Position numbers and translations under genes: made by a program
Shown: positions 1 to 12,455 of the stretch, piece by piece
How positions within the stretch are numbered: position 1 is the stretch's first letter
Layout of the letters: every line of letters begins with the position of its first letter
NCBI GenBank assembly: GCA_022496805.1
Contig: CM040100.1
Location: 16,025,009 to 16,089,008, forward strand
DNA: 64,000 nt
Reading direction: 5' to 3'
Source: Pohlia nutans
Taxonomy: Eukaryota > Streptophyta > Bryopsida > Bryales > Mniaceae
The notes under the pieces: generated by a model
What the model was told of the DNA's origin: nothing
Database searches by the model: none
What the model saw: only the letters and a program-made list of their open reading frames with translations

Positions 1-744
1 ATGATTCGAGCACCTCATTCTGGAGTGCAAAAAGCTCAGCGTCTCGAAAGGATCGGCGCGACTCTTCTGTGTTGCCATCGTCTTCGTTTTCTGATAACTT
101 CGTCTTTTTCGTTTCTTCGTCCGGTGGTGGGAGTGATTCAGCTCCACCCACGTCAAGGCTGTCCTGCAATTACACATCAAATGCACATTGTTAATGGAGT
201 TCAAGGTTTACGAGGAGACCGACGACTGGAACTGAACAGGACAAGACAACATAATGGACTTCTGCAACGACAGCGATGGCGTGTCATGGAAAAACACGAT
301 CATGAAAACTTAAATGCAGTGAAAAGAGACCTGACCAAACACTTACTACTACTGCACCAGGTCGGTCCATGGATTTGGAACTCGTGACGACTCCAAACTA
401 TCACAGTACTTGGTGCCAAAACCTGCAAACTCTGACATCTGACAACGAAATTCTAGCAACTTCAGATCGAAGTTCCCCCATTCTCCTGAAGCCCTAAAAG
501 GAGCACCATAAATGCTTACTTCGAGTAGTACCTCGTTCTCGTAAGCACCCAAAAACTCAGCCTCTCCGACTACAATGCTGACACGATGATCACTGTTTCC
601 GAACGGTGCCGAGTTCCACATGAGCAACACGAGCATGAGCGAGAAGAAAATCACAATCTTCAATTGGTTCTTCGTCAGGTTGAACTTCGTCACGGTCGGC
701 AATGCTCCTGCACTACCTCGCGCCGCTGCATACTTATCCCCCAT
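1..744 (-). CDS. Unrecognised one-TM protein, 3' end runs off the window
   Basis: The ATG at 742-744 opens a frame of 131 codons ending at a stop at 349-351. The protein has a polar N-terminus, one hydrophobic segment (about residues 30-46, core FFSLMLVLLMW) and a soluble part with two cysteines, which suggests a single-pass type II or tail-in membrane protein. Just before the stop is a possible weak donor after 358 (CTG|GTGCAG). On the same strand an acceptor (AATTGCAG) at about 168 opens an acidic frame through 1-167 (DSLDVGGAESLPPPDEE...), which may be the next exon; a 50-bp exon around 183-232 is also possible. I recognise no family. The exon model is inference; that 349-744 is coding is moderately likely from its composition and good start. 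Confidence 0.4.
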
Positions 745-1296
745 CCTTGAAACACTACTCCCAAGACCATCAATTCAAAAACCTCGTTGAATCACTCCCA
801 TCATCCCACGACTGACACTGTAAACGTAACTCGCCAATTCTACGACATAGCCGACACGGAGGACTTCCCCAACCCAAATTTAGTAACGATCGAAATGAGC
901 TCTGCATGTAGAACAAAAACTGCACCCTAAACGGAATTGCAAGTAAAGACTCCAGAGCTAGAAATCCTGCGACTGAGGAAGAAGTAATAGCACGTGAGAA
1001 CACTGACAGGACGACTCGATCGATTGAACGACAGGCTCCGATCCGACACGAGTCCTTCAAAGAGCAAGGAATTGAAGGCGAGATATACATACATATCTGA
1101 TCGCATCGACACTTACTAGTACTGGCAACAAGCAGATCGAGCCAAAATATGCAAGCTAGTATGTGCGAAATGGGCGTGGCAGGAGTTTGTCAGGGTATTG
1201 AATTATTATGACTCTCCTTTGCATCGGCCAGGCTGTATGATAGTGAAGAGTAGATTGATCTCTCTCGCAGTAAACTGATCGAGTCAGGCCGGGGCC
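745..1296. other. Upstream region of the left-edge gene
   Basis: Probable promoter and 5' leader of the minus-strand gene at 1-744. Short open frames here overlap on several strands and look accidental. No repeat or TE end was recognised. Confidence 0.3.
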
Positions 1297-1425
1297 ATGG
1301 CTAGCTTTTTCCTCCAGGGCGGTGGCAATGTTTCCCGGTGCATTATGACGGTCTTCTTAGATCTCACAACGGCTACGACTCTCTGCCTTGCTTGCTTGCT
1401 TGTTGCCTTGGCAGTTGCCGTCTGA
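1297..1425 (+). CDS. Possible 42-aa hydrophobic peptide
   Basis: An ATG in good plant context (GGGCCATGGC) opens 42 codons. The product starts MASFFLQGGG and ends in a strongly hydrophobic stretch (LCLACLLVALAVAV), like a signal anchor. The surrounding 1270-1600 is richer in GC than its flanks, so this may be a remnant of a gene or element. No family is recognised and there is no supporting splice structure. Confidence 0.15.
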   Translation: MASFFLQGGGNVSRCIMTVFLDLTTATTLCLACLLVALAVAV

Positions 1426-2405
1426 GCACTGGAGAGATTGTGGGCTGGGCTCTGTTATGTGGCCGCACACTGGGAGCTTTTCCACCATTTGGGGGATTCC
1501 ACTTGGCATGCTTACAGTGCGTATGGCGGAATGGTTCCCTTACAGGTACAGTATGTACTGTTGACACCTTCCCTAGCCCTGCCTTTGGGGAGGAATTCTA
1601 CCGTTTATTAATGTGGGTCACATTATTTGGAGCATTTTACAACTCACTCACATTATTTACATTACATTAGGTAACCACATTATTTTATGTATTAAGTGAT
1701 GCTTATTTAGACGTTTTTAGAGGTTATTCTTTAGACGTGCTTAATATCACCTTATATGTGATTATATTCTTTTCTCATCAAACCTTAAAAAATGAACATA
1801 TTCAGTTCAAACATTTTTGATGCATGAATAAACAAACTACCCCAACAAACTCTATATTCACGATATGATTATGATTATATCATTCTTTAGGTAGACATTA
1901 GGAGGGGCGACATTAGTGAGCTTCTAAAGCAAGATTTTAGTTTTACTTTCTAAATTAGGCCCAATGTGATTTTGAAACCAACAATTGCATGCAAAAGTAA
2001 TAGCTCTAATCGTTTCCAAATTGCCTCTGCTTTAGGGACAAAAGTCACAAATTCTAAAACCCCTAATTATAATGATTGTTATTGATGCCACTTTTACATA
2101 CAACACTATATTGTCAAAATGTTACGAAATGTTATATATTGACATGCATTTTGGGCACCTAGGTTGTGACATTAGAGAAGTGTACAGTCTAGATGTACTT
2201 TTTAAATGAAAAGGATTAAGATGAACATACCTAAAACCACCCAAGACCCAATCTCACATCCTTTCATTGGCCTCCAATTCCAACTTGCAATTGATTCAAT
2301 TCCACCTCACTTCAGGTGAACACTAAATGTAGTAAGTGATAAGTGGAATTGGGTGTTTATAGAGTCGTTTTAGGTACTTCAATAAATGAAAACGAGATCA
2401 CAAAG
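1426..2405. other. Intergenic, no gene seen
   Basis: AT-rich DNA after a GC-richer patch that ends near 1610. Open frames at 1338-1670 (plus) and 1373-1567 (minus) overlap each other and show no recognisable motif. Confidence 0.3.
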
Positions 2406-2999
2406 TCAAACCCCTAAATGTCTACATGCCTCTCCAAATTGGACAATTTTCTAAAGATGCAAAATAAAATGCAACTAAGAGGGATATTTTGAACTTGATG
2501 TATGAATAACAATTGTACATTATGAATTTTAGATTCTATCCATACAGTTAAATCTATGATTGCAATGACCAATATTTTTGTATAAAGTTTGAAACTTAAA
2601 ATTCAAAATTCTTTTGTAATTCGATTACAAACAAGATATTGACAATCTATGGATGAAAATTTGTTGTGATGGGTTGAAATGTAATACTCTAAGTGTAGTG
2701 ATTTTTGGAGATTTATTGGTTGCTTAATCTTATGAGTTGACTTTTTCAGGAGCACTTTTGAACACTTTTGAACTAAGATCTTAGAATTTTTTGGTGAATC
2801 ACTGCAACATGAAACGACGCATAAAAATTTCAAAAATCATCCCCTTTCTAATCGGTTCTCACGTGCATGAAACTAGTAACTTCCCATAAAATCTACAGTA
2901 AAAAAATCCATACTACAAAAAGTGCATGACAAATGAGAAAATGTGGATGAAATCTGTACATTGTCCAAAAAAATGAACGCTTAGGCAAGTAAGGGTTAA
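2406..2999 (-). mobile_element. TTAA MITE, family B (copy T0)
   Basis: Right end is AAGGGTTAAG with TTAA at 2996-2999. Left end is CCCCTAAATGTC, preceded by TCAA (a one-base change from TTAA). The interior (ATCACCAATATT, CTTGATGTATGAATAA, AGAGGGATATTTTGAA) matches the right halves of the elements ending at 6872 and 31746 in reverse orientation. No coding capacity; the open frame at 2603-2833 is a shadow of the repeat. Confidence 0.7.
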
Positions 3000-4520
3000 G
3001 CAATTAAAACATGAAAGAAAGAAATTTAGCACAACAATCAAGTAGACTCCTTGGGTGTAAATGGGACAGTTTACGGTAATTTATTTATCAACTATAAGCT
3101 AATTTTGAATAATTATAGAGCATTTTTGGGATGCTCGTAGCCCCTACTTAAGATTTTTTTTGTATTTCCAAGGCATATCACTTTGAAAATTCATAAAAAT
3201 TACAAACTTTATCAAAAAGAATTTAAAAAATGATTTGACTTCGATTTAACATTGATTCAACTCCACCAAGATTTATTTTTCCTTCAAAAATTTGAAACAC
3301 ACTTGATATGTCCTCCAAGAAGTTTATAGGAGAGAGTAGTTTTGTTCCAATGGCCCTTTGTCTGGTGGGCACTCGGTCATTGTCATTACGAACAGACACT
3401 TTATTCACGCTGGCCTCGAAAGAGGCTCGGAGTTTCTATTTATCTTAAATGGATGGTAATTATAGGTACTTCCACAGAATCCACTTTAGAGTTGTGTGAA
3501 TCAAGTTGCCTATTGAAGGTGTTAGCTGGTGAGTACAAGCTGATGATTTTCAAGGCACAAGTGAGGTACAGACGTACATGGTACTGGCTTTGGCACAAGT
3601 GTACCTATTGCATGTTGTCAGGATACCCCCAGAATTGGTCAGCCTCACTTAATGTTCTTAGAAGAAGTTGGCAGATTTTTTTCCAACTTCACTCTTTTCT
3701 TTTGTAATACAAAAAACACAAAAACAAAACAAAACCGAAACTGTTCAACACTGACTACTGGTAAACATTCTACATGATTGTCACGCTTTTGAAATAAAAC
3801 AATGAATTTGGAATGAGACTGCAGTAAACTTTCTACATGATTGTCGTATTATTTGAAATAATAGAATTTGGAATGGTGTGCAGGGGAGAGGGTGCATCAC
3901 CATACCAAATTGTTTTATTTCAAAAGTTTGACGCTAGTTGTAAAGTGTATGGAAAAGCAACTGTAGTTCAATGGGATTTCATCCTCATGTTTGAATAACA
4001 ACAAAAACAAAACAGAAAAACAAAAAATAAATAAATAAACAAGAAATAAAAACTGTGAAGTTTTATATATTTTAACATAGCATTCTATGAATAACAATTG
4101 TAAGAACTCTACGATTTTATTTTATTTTAGATACAAATAGAACAAGTTCTATTGTAAAAGAGAATAAAATACAAGGCCACCCTAGCCAGAATTGGCCTAG
4201 GGGAGGATACATGACCGGACCAAGACAAAACAAGAGAAAAAAACAAACCGCGGGCACTTGGGGAACCCGAGTGCTAGGCAGCCATCCCGGCCCCGAAAGA
4301 CTAGCCCAACGGCGCCACCCACTGTTGCACCACAAAGGAATCCACCAACCCAAGAAGCACCCATCTAAGACGCTCCTCGACCATTGACACAAACATCTTG
4401 TGCCTGCACCAAAACGCCACAAAATTGCCTACTAATGCCATGCGTTTTGCAAGTGGGCACCTGATGAACTTTGCAATTTTCTTTTATTGTAGATAGCAAT
4501 GTAAAAAATATATATAACCG
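3000..4520. other. Intergenic; GC-richer patch with A-rich tail near 4117-4440
   Basis: No gene recognised. A GC-richer block at about 4150-4420, read on the minus strand, ends in an ATAAAATAAAATC tail, as a retroposed LINE or SINE 3' end might, but I recognise no domain. Several chance frames overlap at 3223-3707. Confidence 0.25.
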
Positions 4521-5070
4521 TTAACCCTTTAACGATGACGTTGGCACGTATATTTCAATGGATGTTGAACAAACTTTGAGCCTTTTCTTTATTAAATACA
4601 ATGACATTTTTCATTCATCCAAATTTCTCTTGGTTCTTGTGTTAGTGCACTATCATTTTAACGATATGGATTTTAAAAGTAAGATATTGTGATTTTTTTT
4701 AAATAACAAAATTAGTTTATGTCAAGTTTCATACTTAGTTCAAAAACTTAGATCTTAAACATTATTTTCCAAATACATAGAATCAAATAATAAATTATAC
4801 AATCTCATAGTGCATATTATTCCAAATTCATTACAAAAAAAATTAATTGAAATTTTCTAATTTGGGATTTTTAATTGAATTTCAAAAGAGAAATTTGGAA
4901 AATTATCTTTAAAATATGAATAACATAACGATAAGTCCATCCGTACATATATGATCTACACATTGACATTTACGACTTTTCTATGTATATCAACTCCATT
5001 ATTGTTATTCATCAAACATTTTATAACACATCTTTGAAATCAATACATCATTTGGATCTCAAAGGATTAA
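4521..5070. mobile_element. TTAA MITE, family A (copy T1)
   Basis: Starts TTAACCCTTTAACG and ends AAAGGATTAA, so the ends are inverted (CCCTTTAA against TCCTTTGA) and flanked by TTAA. The interior (TTCTCTTGGTTCTTGTG, TTATGTCAAGTTTCAT) is shared with the element at 5932-6467. Confidence 0.7.
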
Positions 5071-5931
5071 ACACCTATAAGGCCAAGCTAGATCTAGATT
5101 TTCAATGTAATACACTATTCAATTCTAATTGCTAAATGGATGATTTCCATTCAATTCTTTTTGTGAAGTATTTTTGTTGGTCATGCCACGAATTCAAGTT
5201 AAATTCAGGTCATTCAAAGATATTTTTGAATCTTGTATAGGGTCCCAGCGTCAAAAAGAGTTGTAAAAAGAATTCACTATGTAGTGTATTTTGGATATTT
5301 TTGTTCTTTCTACTTAAACTTAATTTAGGCCATGGAAATGAGTTCTAATGCATTTGAGCTTAACCAACAAAATGAAGCTTCCCAAGTATAGTCATTACTC
5401 CACTTAATTTTTTTTGGAAAACTTTGAAATTTGAGTGTTTTATTGGAGTTAAAACTTTGGTGTGTATTACCACGGTGTAGTGGGGTTTTCTAAATTTAGA
5501 TACATAGATGATTTTCATTTATTGTGATATTCTTCATTGTAATTTACACCTTTGATAAGAAATTTTAAAAATTGAGTTTATTTTGTAATTGATATGAGTT
5601 TTTTTTACATTCACTTCAAAAATCACAGTAATTTCAAATTTTCACCAAAATTTATACAAAATTCATAGTTTATACTAGACACATGGTTTCATCTACTAAA
5701 AATTATAAAGTTGAATTCTTATCTTATTTATTGAATTTTTATCATATTTATATCTTATCTTATCTATAAAACATGATTCCATGGTCATAGGCCTAAGTAT
5801 TCAGGAGTTAAAGGCTTATATTCACTGTTAGTAGAGAGTATGCACATGGCATTGTCTTATAGAAAACCAATTGCATTGGATTTTATTTTTTATTTTAACT
5901 TCGAATCGATCAAAGTGAGCTTGATTGATGC
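5071..5931. other. AT-rich spacer between two family A elements
   Basis: Very AT-rich, no open frame of note, no recognised repeat ends. Nothing coding seen. Confidence 0.3.
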
Positions 5932-6467
5932 TTAATCCTTTGACGTGTTTGCCTCCATATTATGGAAGACGAACAGATTGTAACCTTTCTCTTGACTACA
6001 TCATATATAGTTTTTCATCCATCCAAAATTCTCTTGGTTCTTGTGCTAGTTGACTATCATTTGTACAGTATGGATCTTCAAATATGATATTGTGATATTT
6101 TTTTAATAACAAAATTGGATTATGTCAAGTTTCATTCTTAGTTCAAAAAATGAGACCTTAAACATGATTTTCCAAAATAAGTAGAATCAAATAATGGAAA
6201 TCATACCATCTTGTAGTGCATGTTATTCCAAATTCATTACATCAAATTTTAATTTTTTTTGGGTTAATTTGGGATTTTAAATTGAATTTCAGAATAAAAG
6301 CTTGAAAATTGAATTACGATTTATTAATAAAAAATATAATAAATCCAACCTTACAGATGATTGACATTTAGAGCTTAGCTTTGTACATAACTACATTTTT
6401 GTTATTCATCAAGCATTTTGTAACACATCTTTGAAATCAGTATTGAATTGGGACATTAAAGGGTTAA
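5932..6467. mobile_element. TTAA MITE, family A (copy T2)
   Basis: Begins TTAATCCTTTGACG and ends ATTAAAGGGTTAA. It is colinear with 4521-5070 across the middle (CATCCAAAATTCTCTTGG, AAACATGATTTTCC), with length difference from small indels. The right TTAA (6464-6467) directly abuts further TTAA-family sequence. Confidence 0.7.
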
Positions 6468-6589
6468 AGGGAAACAATACAAAGCAACAACGTGGGGTCT
6501 CATGTTGTGGAATTTGGGAGTACAAAACGTTATTTCCTCAAAAAAATCTTTTTTGCACACATTGTAGGACATATTCATTTTTTTAATAA

Positions 6590-6872
6590 CATAATACTTC
6601 ACCTACAGATTGTCAATATCTTATTTGTAATCAAATTACAAAAAAAAAAAACCACAAAAAAAATTGAATTTTACATTTCAAATTTTATAAAAAAAACATT
6701 GGTGATAGCAATCCCAGATCTAACCGTATGGAAAGAATCTAAAATTCATAATGTAAAACTTTTATTTATACATCAAGTTCAAAATATCCCTCTTAGTTGT
6801 ATTTTATACTGCATTTTTGCAAAACTGCCCAATCTAGAGAGGAGTGAGGACATTTAGCCATTTAGGGGTTAA
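6590..6872 (+). mobile_element. TTAA MITE, family B right half (copy T3, truncated)
   Basis: Ends CATTTAGGGGTTAA with TTAA at 6869-6872. The sequence from about 6600 (AGATTGTCAATATCTTATT ... GTGATAGCAATCCCAGATC ... AAAATATCCCTCTTAG) matches the right half of the element at 31180-31746. No left terminus was found, so this is probably a truncated copy. The 121-aa frame at 6492-6857 lies in it and is not taken as a gene. Confidence 0.6.
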
Positions 6873-7572
6873 AAATTTGCTGACCAAATTGCAACACATC
6901 TAAGAGCTTTATACACTTTTATTCTAAAATCTTTGTACTATTATATTAATATTAGATCAACATCATAATTAATTATTCATTCTTACCTTGCAAGCGTCAG
7001 GAGCTACCACTAAAATTGCCCCAACTCTAAATCCCCCCTTGGTGTTAATGCAAGCACTATTCAACCATGGGCTCGATTTTCTAAAATTTCCATTTTGGGC
7101 ACCTTAGGGTCTTTTTTTGGCAAATTGTTTTAGCAAATTTGGATCCTACGGTTCCAATTTTGTCTAAGAGGACCTCCTCGGGCATTTTAAACCTTTGGAA
7201 GAGGGAGTTATTTTTTAAGGTGGGCCCCTACATGCACAAAATAGGGGGCAAGTTTTGTCCTCTTGCATTAACGTGGAGGGGGATTTAGAGTGGGGCTGAA
7301 ATTGCAAGTACCTTTCATAAGATATTTTTAGACTTTAAAACAAAAAGTGACTACACCACTTATTCTATTTAGTTCAAGATGCACTAATTGCTTTATAATG
7401 ACTAAATTTCTTTTACCAAGTATGTTTATGGATGTTCTTCTACATGAATAGTACAAAAATATATCTTCAATCTTGGTAATCAAATTTGTCATGCGTAAAA
7501 AGTTAAAGCCTTGAGTAACTAGTTAGTGTGGCTCGGACTAAAGAGGATAATGTGTGCAGCAAATATCATTGC
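6873..7572. other. Intergenic, no gene seen
   Basis: Mostly AT-rich. A GC-richer stretch near 7000-7300 has no recognisable frame. No TE ends identified. Confidence 0.3.
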
Positions 7573-8533
7573 TTAACCCTTTAGTGCCTAGGTAACCACT
7601 AGGTGGTCGCTGGGTCATCTGAAACTCTAATACTCAAAAATCCGTGATGAACCGCACTCTGATCTGCAAGTTCACATGTGTAACTTTTTAAGCACCACCT
7701 TCTTGAATTTTATTTTTTTGATTTCGCACTCTCCAACTACCCAAATACGCATGTATAAAAGTTTAAATATTGCACATACATATAAACTTGTAGAAAGAAA
7801 GCCAGGTGTGAGTGTAAAGGACGATGCCCTTTGGATATTCTATGCAATGGTTTGGACGTTCAACGGTCGGAAAGAAAAGCCAGGTGTTAGCTCATGGGAG
7901 AGAAAGAGAGGAACATAAAGAAAGCTAGAGTATTATGTATGAAACTGTAACATTATGGCGTAGTTGATGGTATTCAACTGTTTTTTTGGGTTTTTTGTTA
8001 GAATTATCATGCAGTTTGCAAACCTTATGTGCACCTTGAGCATAAACTATAACTTGATCAAGGTGGTTTGGATTCCACGATCCATATTTTACTATATAAA
8101 GATTCTGCAAGAACCGTATACGTTTGCCTGGGCCGAAGAAAAAAATTCACCAATAATTGTGTGTGTGTCCATTTGATGCGTGTGATGAACTGAATCGAAG
8201 AGGATGAGATGCTCGAAGGCTAAACCGAAGTTTCATGAATGTAAAAAAATGGTAACCCTACGTTCAAAATGATCGAATTCACCACCCCTGAAATTGTCTG
8301 CTCTCGGTCCACAATATACGGCTGCATCTGGGGTTATAATCTCCAAAACTAATGGTCCGATGATCCCAAAATTTACACATCGTCTTCTTTGATGAGTGCT
8401 TTTCAAAATCATATGGTTGAATTGAGCACTGAACCCTGAACAAGAAGCGCAGTACAGTCCGAAAAAAAAAAAAAAAAACAAACCCAGAAAATGGCCCCGG
8501 CGAGCAGAACAGCCCTGGGCGGTAAAGGGTTAA
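7573..8533. mobile_element. TTAA MITE, family C (copy T4, about 960 bp)
   Basis: Left end TTAACCCTTTAGTGCC and right end GGTAAAGGGTTAA (reverse complement TTAACCCTTTACCGCC) form an inverted repeat with TTAA on both sides. Inside are a repeated GAAAGCCAGGTGT motif (7798 and 7877) and an A-run at 8463. Open frames here overlap on both strands and show no transposase motif. Confidence 0.65.
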
Positions 8534-9041
8534 CAACGTTTGCAATGAACGGAACTAAACGAGTTTCATCTGTTACCAAAAATAAAAGTAAAAGGATCAT
8601 CGTGAATCATCAGATGGAAATAAGGGTCTGAAAGAAACAATCCATTTGAATGATAATTTAGAGATGTCCTAAGATTCAGGTACAGTTATAAGTTGCAGCT
8701 TCATAATTCAAGAGTGGCTGTTGTGAAAACTGGCTTGGAAGTAGCTCTGAAAATAACTGAAGAAGAATTATTATTTTTTTGAAACAAGTGACACACATTT
8801 CAAATTTTCAACTGACTGAAGAAGAATTTGAAAACCAAATAAATAATTTAAAACTAATTTAGATATGGCTACTTCAATAACCCAAATATGCCACTATACA
8901 TGCCGTGCTGGATTTGAGTGGAGGTCAGGCATTAATACTGATCATCAGCCCACCGAATGGCAATAAGCGAATAAAATAATGCTAGTTGACTTAGTCAGAC
9001 TCACATTTGGTAGCTGCTGTCAGTGATGATTTGTTCATAAA
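8534..9041. other. Intergenic, no gene seen
   Basis: AT-rich. GAAGAAGAATTTG-like phrases repeat at 8758 and 8818 as small local duplications. No gene or RNA recognised. Confidence 0.3.
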
Positions 9042-9076
9042 TTAAAGCGTCTCCACTAGCACTCTGGATTGCATTA

Positions 9077-9757
9077 GAGCATCCCCACTCCTACACGCTA
9101 AGGTAGGAAAACCAAAAACGGTTAATGCCCTCAAGGTGTGCACTAGAGTTGCAGTAAAACAGGGAGGTGGTAGACCGAAAATGGAGAATTTTTGCATGAC
9201 CATGATTACTAAAAATTTACTAAAAATTACTAATTTTTTTTGAATTTTTAGTAGCCTTGTGTGCGGTTTTCTGTGATATTAGTTAACTGTTTTAGGTGTT
9301 TTCATGTGTAGAAAAGGAAGAGTCTAGTATACAAGACGGGGGTTTGACAAACTTCCCACTTTGAGAAATTGTAGATAATTATTTACGGGGAATAAAAATA
9401 CGAAACAACTTGCATTCTTCATCATTCCTTCTTCTTCATCGCAAAAAAATTTCACATAATTTCTAACTCCATTCCTTCAGGTCAAATCACCTTATTTTCA
9501 CCGTTTTTGGTTTTCCTACCTTGGAGATGACTCGCTGAAATTATTCATTTACATTTGAAGAGCCCTTGCACTTACACTCCCCCACCCTCACACATCAAAA
9601 GTGCACATCAAATAGTCAATGGACCAATCACAAGTAGAGTGTGGGGATATAGTCAACTAAATAGTGATTTGAAGGGCCATTTCTTGACACGCTAGGATTG
9701 AGAGTCAAGAGGCATTTTGGAATGAGAGACTCTGAGAGGGCTGCGGTGGAGCTGCTC
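9077..9757. mobile_element. PIF/Harbinger-like nonautonomous element (inner)
   Basis: Left end GAGCATCCCCACTCC against right end GCGGTGGAGCTGCTC (imperfect inverted repeat), with TTA at 9074-9076 and 9758-9760. It lies inside the larger element at 9045-10285 and itself contains the element at 9101-9521. Confidence 0.6.
9101..9521 (+). mobile_element. AGGTAGGAAAACC-end MITE (family P), complete 421-bp copy
   Basis: Perfect or near-perfect inverted ends of about 20 bp: AGGTAGGAAAACCAAAAACG on the left and CGTTTTTGGTTTTCCTACCT on the right. The right half (GGGGGTTTGACAAACTTCC ... ACGGGGAATAAAAATACG ... CATTCCTTCAGGTCAAATC) recurs in the 44761-47018 element and before 52903. Target duplication is unclear (left flank TA, right flank TG). 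Confidence 0.7.
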
Positions 9758-9801
9758 TTAAGCAGTTGGGAAATCACACCCTCCTCGATCTATGGGATTC
9801 T

Positions 9802-9825
9802 ATAGTTTTTTTTTTTTTTTTTTTT
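9802..9825. repeat. Poly-T run
   Basis: Homopolymer run of about 20 T. On the other strand it could be the A-tail of a retroposed sequence, but no adjacent retroposon was identified. Confidence 0.6.
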
Positions 9826-10307
9826 AAATCTGGAAAGTGTCAGGGAGCATAGACTCAATGAAATATCATTGGCGATAAACAACCAACTCAACCTCACTTC
9901 AGCTTAACTTACTGACAAAATCTTGTATTCCCGAATCCCTTATGCTATTCCCTGGCAGAATATGGCCAGATTGGGAGGTGGGCAGTACATGGGCTTAAGA
10001 ACCTTATGTGCACTCTGAAGGTCATCCAAAAAGTCAGACCTCACCATGTAGTTCCCCACCAACATCACTCAATTAGACTCTTGAAAATAGTAAGTGAGCC
10101 ACTAATAAGTTACTACGCATGGATTGAGCAATTAAGAAGAGATGATACACTTGTTTGAGTGTCTTTGAGGGCCTTGGACTTGGTTACATTTTCTAGAGTC
10201 ACAATCCAAATAAATTATTCACCAACCCATTCTCATCCATTTTTCCACAGCCAGAGAGCTATCATGTGTGCTAGTGGAGATGCTCTTATCTCATTTGGTT
10301 TTATAAG

Positions 10308-10724
10308 AACACGCTTTTAACTAAAATCAATTTTTTTTTTGGCAAATCTGAACTAAGGCAAATAGAGGGTACAACAATTGTGATCGGGAGTGCCCCAACA
10401 ATTGATGGAGCCCATCCACATATTCAATATCCTCAACTCATTCTAGAGATTACATCCGAGAGAAAGAATAGATAAGCTTATACAATGCATGTACGTAGAA
10501 AAGACCTACTTCCGGACAATGACGTCTCCCTGATGGAACGTGCTCCCCATTCTGAAAATCCAACTTTCAGTACATTGGTAGAAAAGCAGCTCTAGTCAAC
10601 GAATTTCAATTGGGGGTACTCTCCATCGCAACCTCAGAATACCCATTGCCACTTCCACTGTCCCCATGGCACAAAATTAAAAACCGGCCCTTAATTATTG
10701 ATTCGTTTTAGTTAAAAGCGTGTT
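10308..10724. mobile_element. MITE with AACACGCTTTTAACTAAAA ends
   Basis: AACACGCTTTTAACTAAAA on the left matches TTTTAGTTAAAAGCGTGTT on the right as a perfect inverted repeat of about 19 bp. The flanks may carry a TAAG duplication (TAAG before 10308, TAAG after 10724). The interior has no gene. Superfamily not assigned. Confidence 0.6.
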
Positions 10725-11000
10725 TAAGGATCTTTAGCCCTTCTACTGTTGACTTCAGAATCTTGACCACTATTCCCGAATCAATGTAGCAGATTCGGAA
10801 TCATGGACAAGTCCACATCATCTTTAGCTAAAGATTGGGTGGTGAGACATTGTATTTAATGTTAAAGCTTCTATTGTTGAAAAGGGTGGACTCCACTAAT
10901 TGCTAAAGAAATTTATGTTTATGGTGCGTCATTCAAAAGACATAACAACATAACGTTCCATAGGAGCCTTGTACAATAGTCATTGTACATACGTTTTGCC

Positions 11001-11205
11001 ACCCCTTCACCTAAGTACAACAAATTGCACCATTTTCCAAAATGCACAATAAATTCATGAGTAGTTCTAAAATTTTGAATTGTTTTTAGAGTGCATACTT
11101 GGCAAGTGTATTACATGTGTGAAAAATCTTGTGGCAAAATGATAGGTGGAATTGGTGATAATGCCAAATTGGAAAATGGTGCAATTAGCTTGTAAGGTGA
11201 GGGGT
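11001..11205. mobile_element. Foldback MITE, about 205 bp
   Basis: ACCCCTTCACCT on the left pairs with AGGTGAGGGGT on the right, and the pairing continues inward as ATTGCACCATTTTCCAA against TTGGAAAATGGTGCAAT. This gives a long imperfect hairpin typical of short MITEs. No target duplication could be defined with confidence. Confidence 0.55.
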
Positions 11206-12455
11206 TACGACAGCCATGTTCTACGTTAATAATTTTTTCTTTTTCATTTCCCCCCTTTTTTTGGTGTAATTTTTATAGAAGAGCTTAATCCGTAAAGTAT
11301 CGGCAAGAAGCCCAAATTGGACCTCATGTTCTCTTAAGTAGTATTGATTAGGTCTTATGTGAACTTCTTTTTGTTCAAATTTATTTGTTTTTTGGACCAA
11401 CGCACGTGATGTTCTTTACGGTGTTATAAAATTTGTTTCCATCTTAAATACGATATGATCAATTGAATTTGTCATTTTTGAATCCTTAATCCTGTAGGGG
11501 TTAAAATCATTTGCTTAGAAGTCACTCACGTCTATGAATGAGAGTTGGTGCCTGTCAATCAACAAGTTGCACTTGGACTACAGATACTAACAAAAATTAA
11601 ACTGCCCACTTCACATGCCCAAATTAAAGCATATCAACCAAGTAAACAACTTATGATCATTAGAGTAAATTTAAGGTTGTTTTGAAAACGTAACAAGAGC
11701 CTTTTCATTAGTAAAAGAGTTTATTTATTTATTCTTGCTTCTGTTCATCTTTAATAGATTTATTTTTATTTTTATAAAATCTTGTTAAAAACTTTGAAAA
11801 AATTGTTCCCAAAAACGTAAATTGAGATGGTTTTGTACTATACTGTAATGGTTATTTTGTGTAGGTGATTAATTGGCAAGTATGAAAATTAGTTTGTACA
11901 ATCTAGTAACACTACTGCTACATATCAAAAATGCTATATTACCATCACCAGTGATATAGAATAGTATATTCTTGTGATAAACACTTTAAAACATACTCCT
12001 ATGTCCCACAAGCTTCATGTATCATGAAAATAAAAGACTTAACTCCTCCAATGGTGAAGACCTTTAGCCAATAAGAGTAGTAGTTTGAGCAAACATGAAG
12101 CTTATTAGGGGACAAATTGAGAAGGGAATTATGAAGCTTAATATGAGACAAAGATAATACTAAATAACTTTTTGTGTAGTGATAACATGATGTTGAGAGG
12201 AAGAGGGGAGGATCTTGTACCATTTTCAAAATATGAAAAAAGACAGGGTATTTATTTATTCTTTCAAGATAAAAATGATAATTCTATTAGAAATAAATAA
12301 AGTCTTTAAACAAGTTCTTCTACGTGTTAGCATAAACAAGTTTGCCATTGGCAGTAGGAAGACCTACTCAAGCACAAAATAGAGGCAAATTTGTACTAAG
12401 CCTACGAGTACTTCAAAAGTGCATATGTAGAACTACTATCATCGTGAAAATTCAT
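11206..12455. other. Intergenic, with one stray TTAA-family end
   Basis: AT-rich, no gene recognised. At 11485-11504 two TTAA sites bracket a few bases ending GTAGGGGTTAA, which looks like an eroded single terminus of the TTAA family. Confidence 0.3.

Larger units (their letters stand above)
9045..10285. mobile_element. PIF/Harbinger-like nonautonomous element (outer of a nest)
   Basis: Left end AAGCGTCTCCACTAGCA and right end TGCTAGTGGAGATGCTC are inverted, with TTA on each outer side (9042-9044 and 10286-10288). A 3-bp TTA/TAA duplication with GAGCATCTCCA-like ends is typical of plant PIF/Harbinger (Tourist-type) elements. It contains the element at 9077-9757. No transposase is seen. Confidence 0.6.

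Noticed and set aside
1..387. Plus-strand 128-codon open frame
   Set aside because: No recognisable motif, and it is antisense to a better minus-strand exon candidate with splice sites.
6492..6857. 121-codon plus-strand frame
   Set aside because: Lies in a TTAA MITE copy; it is a translation of repeat sequence.
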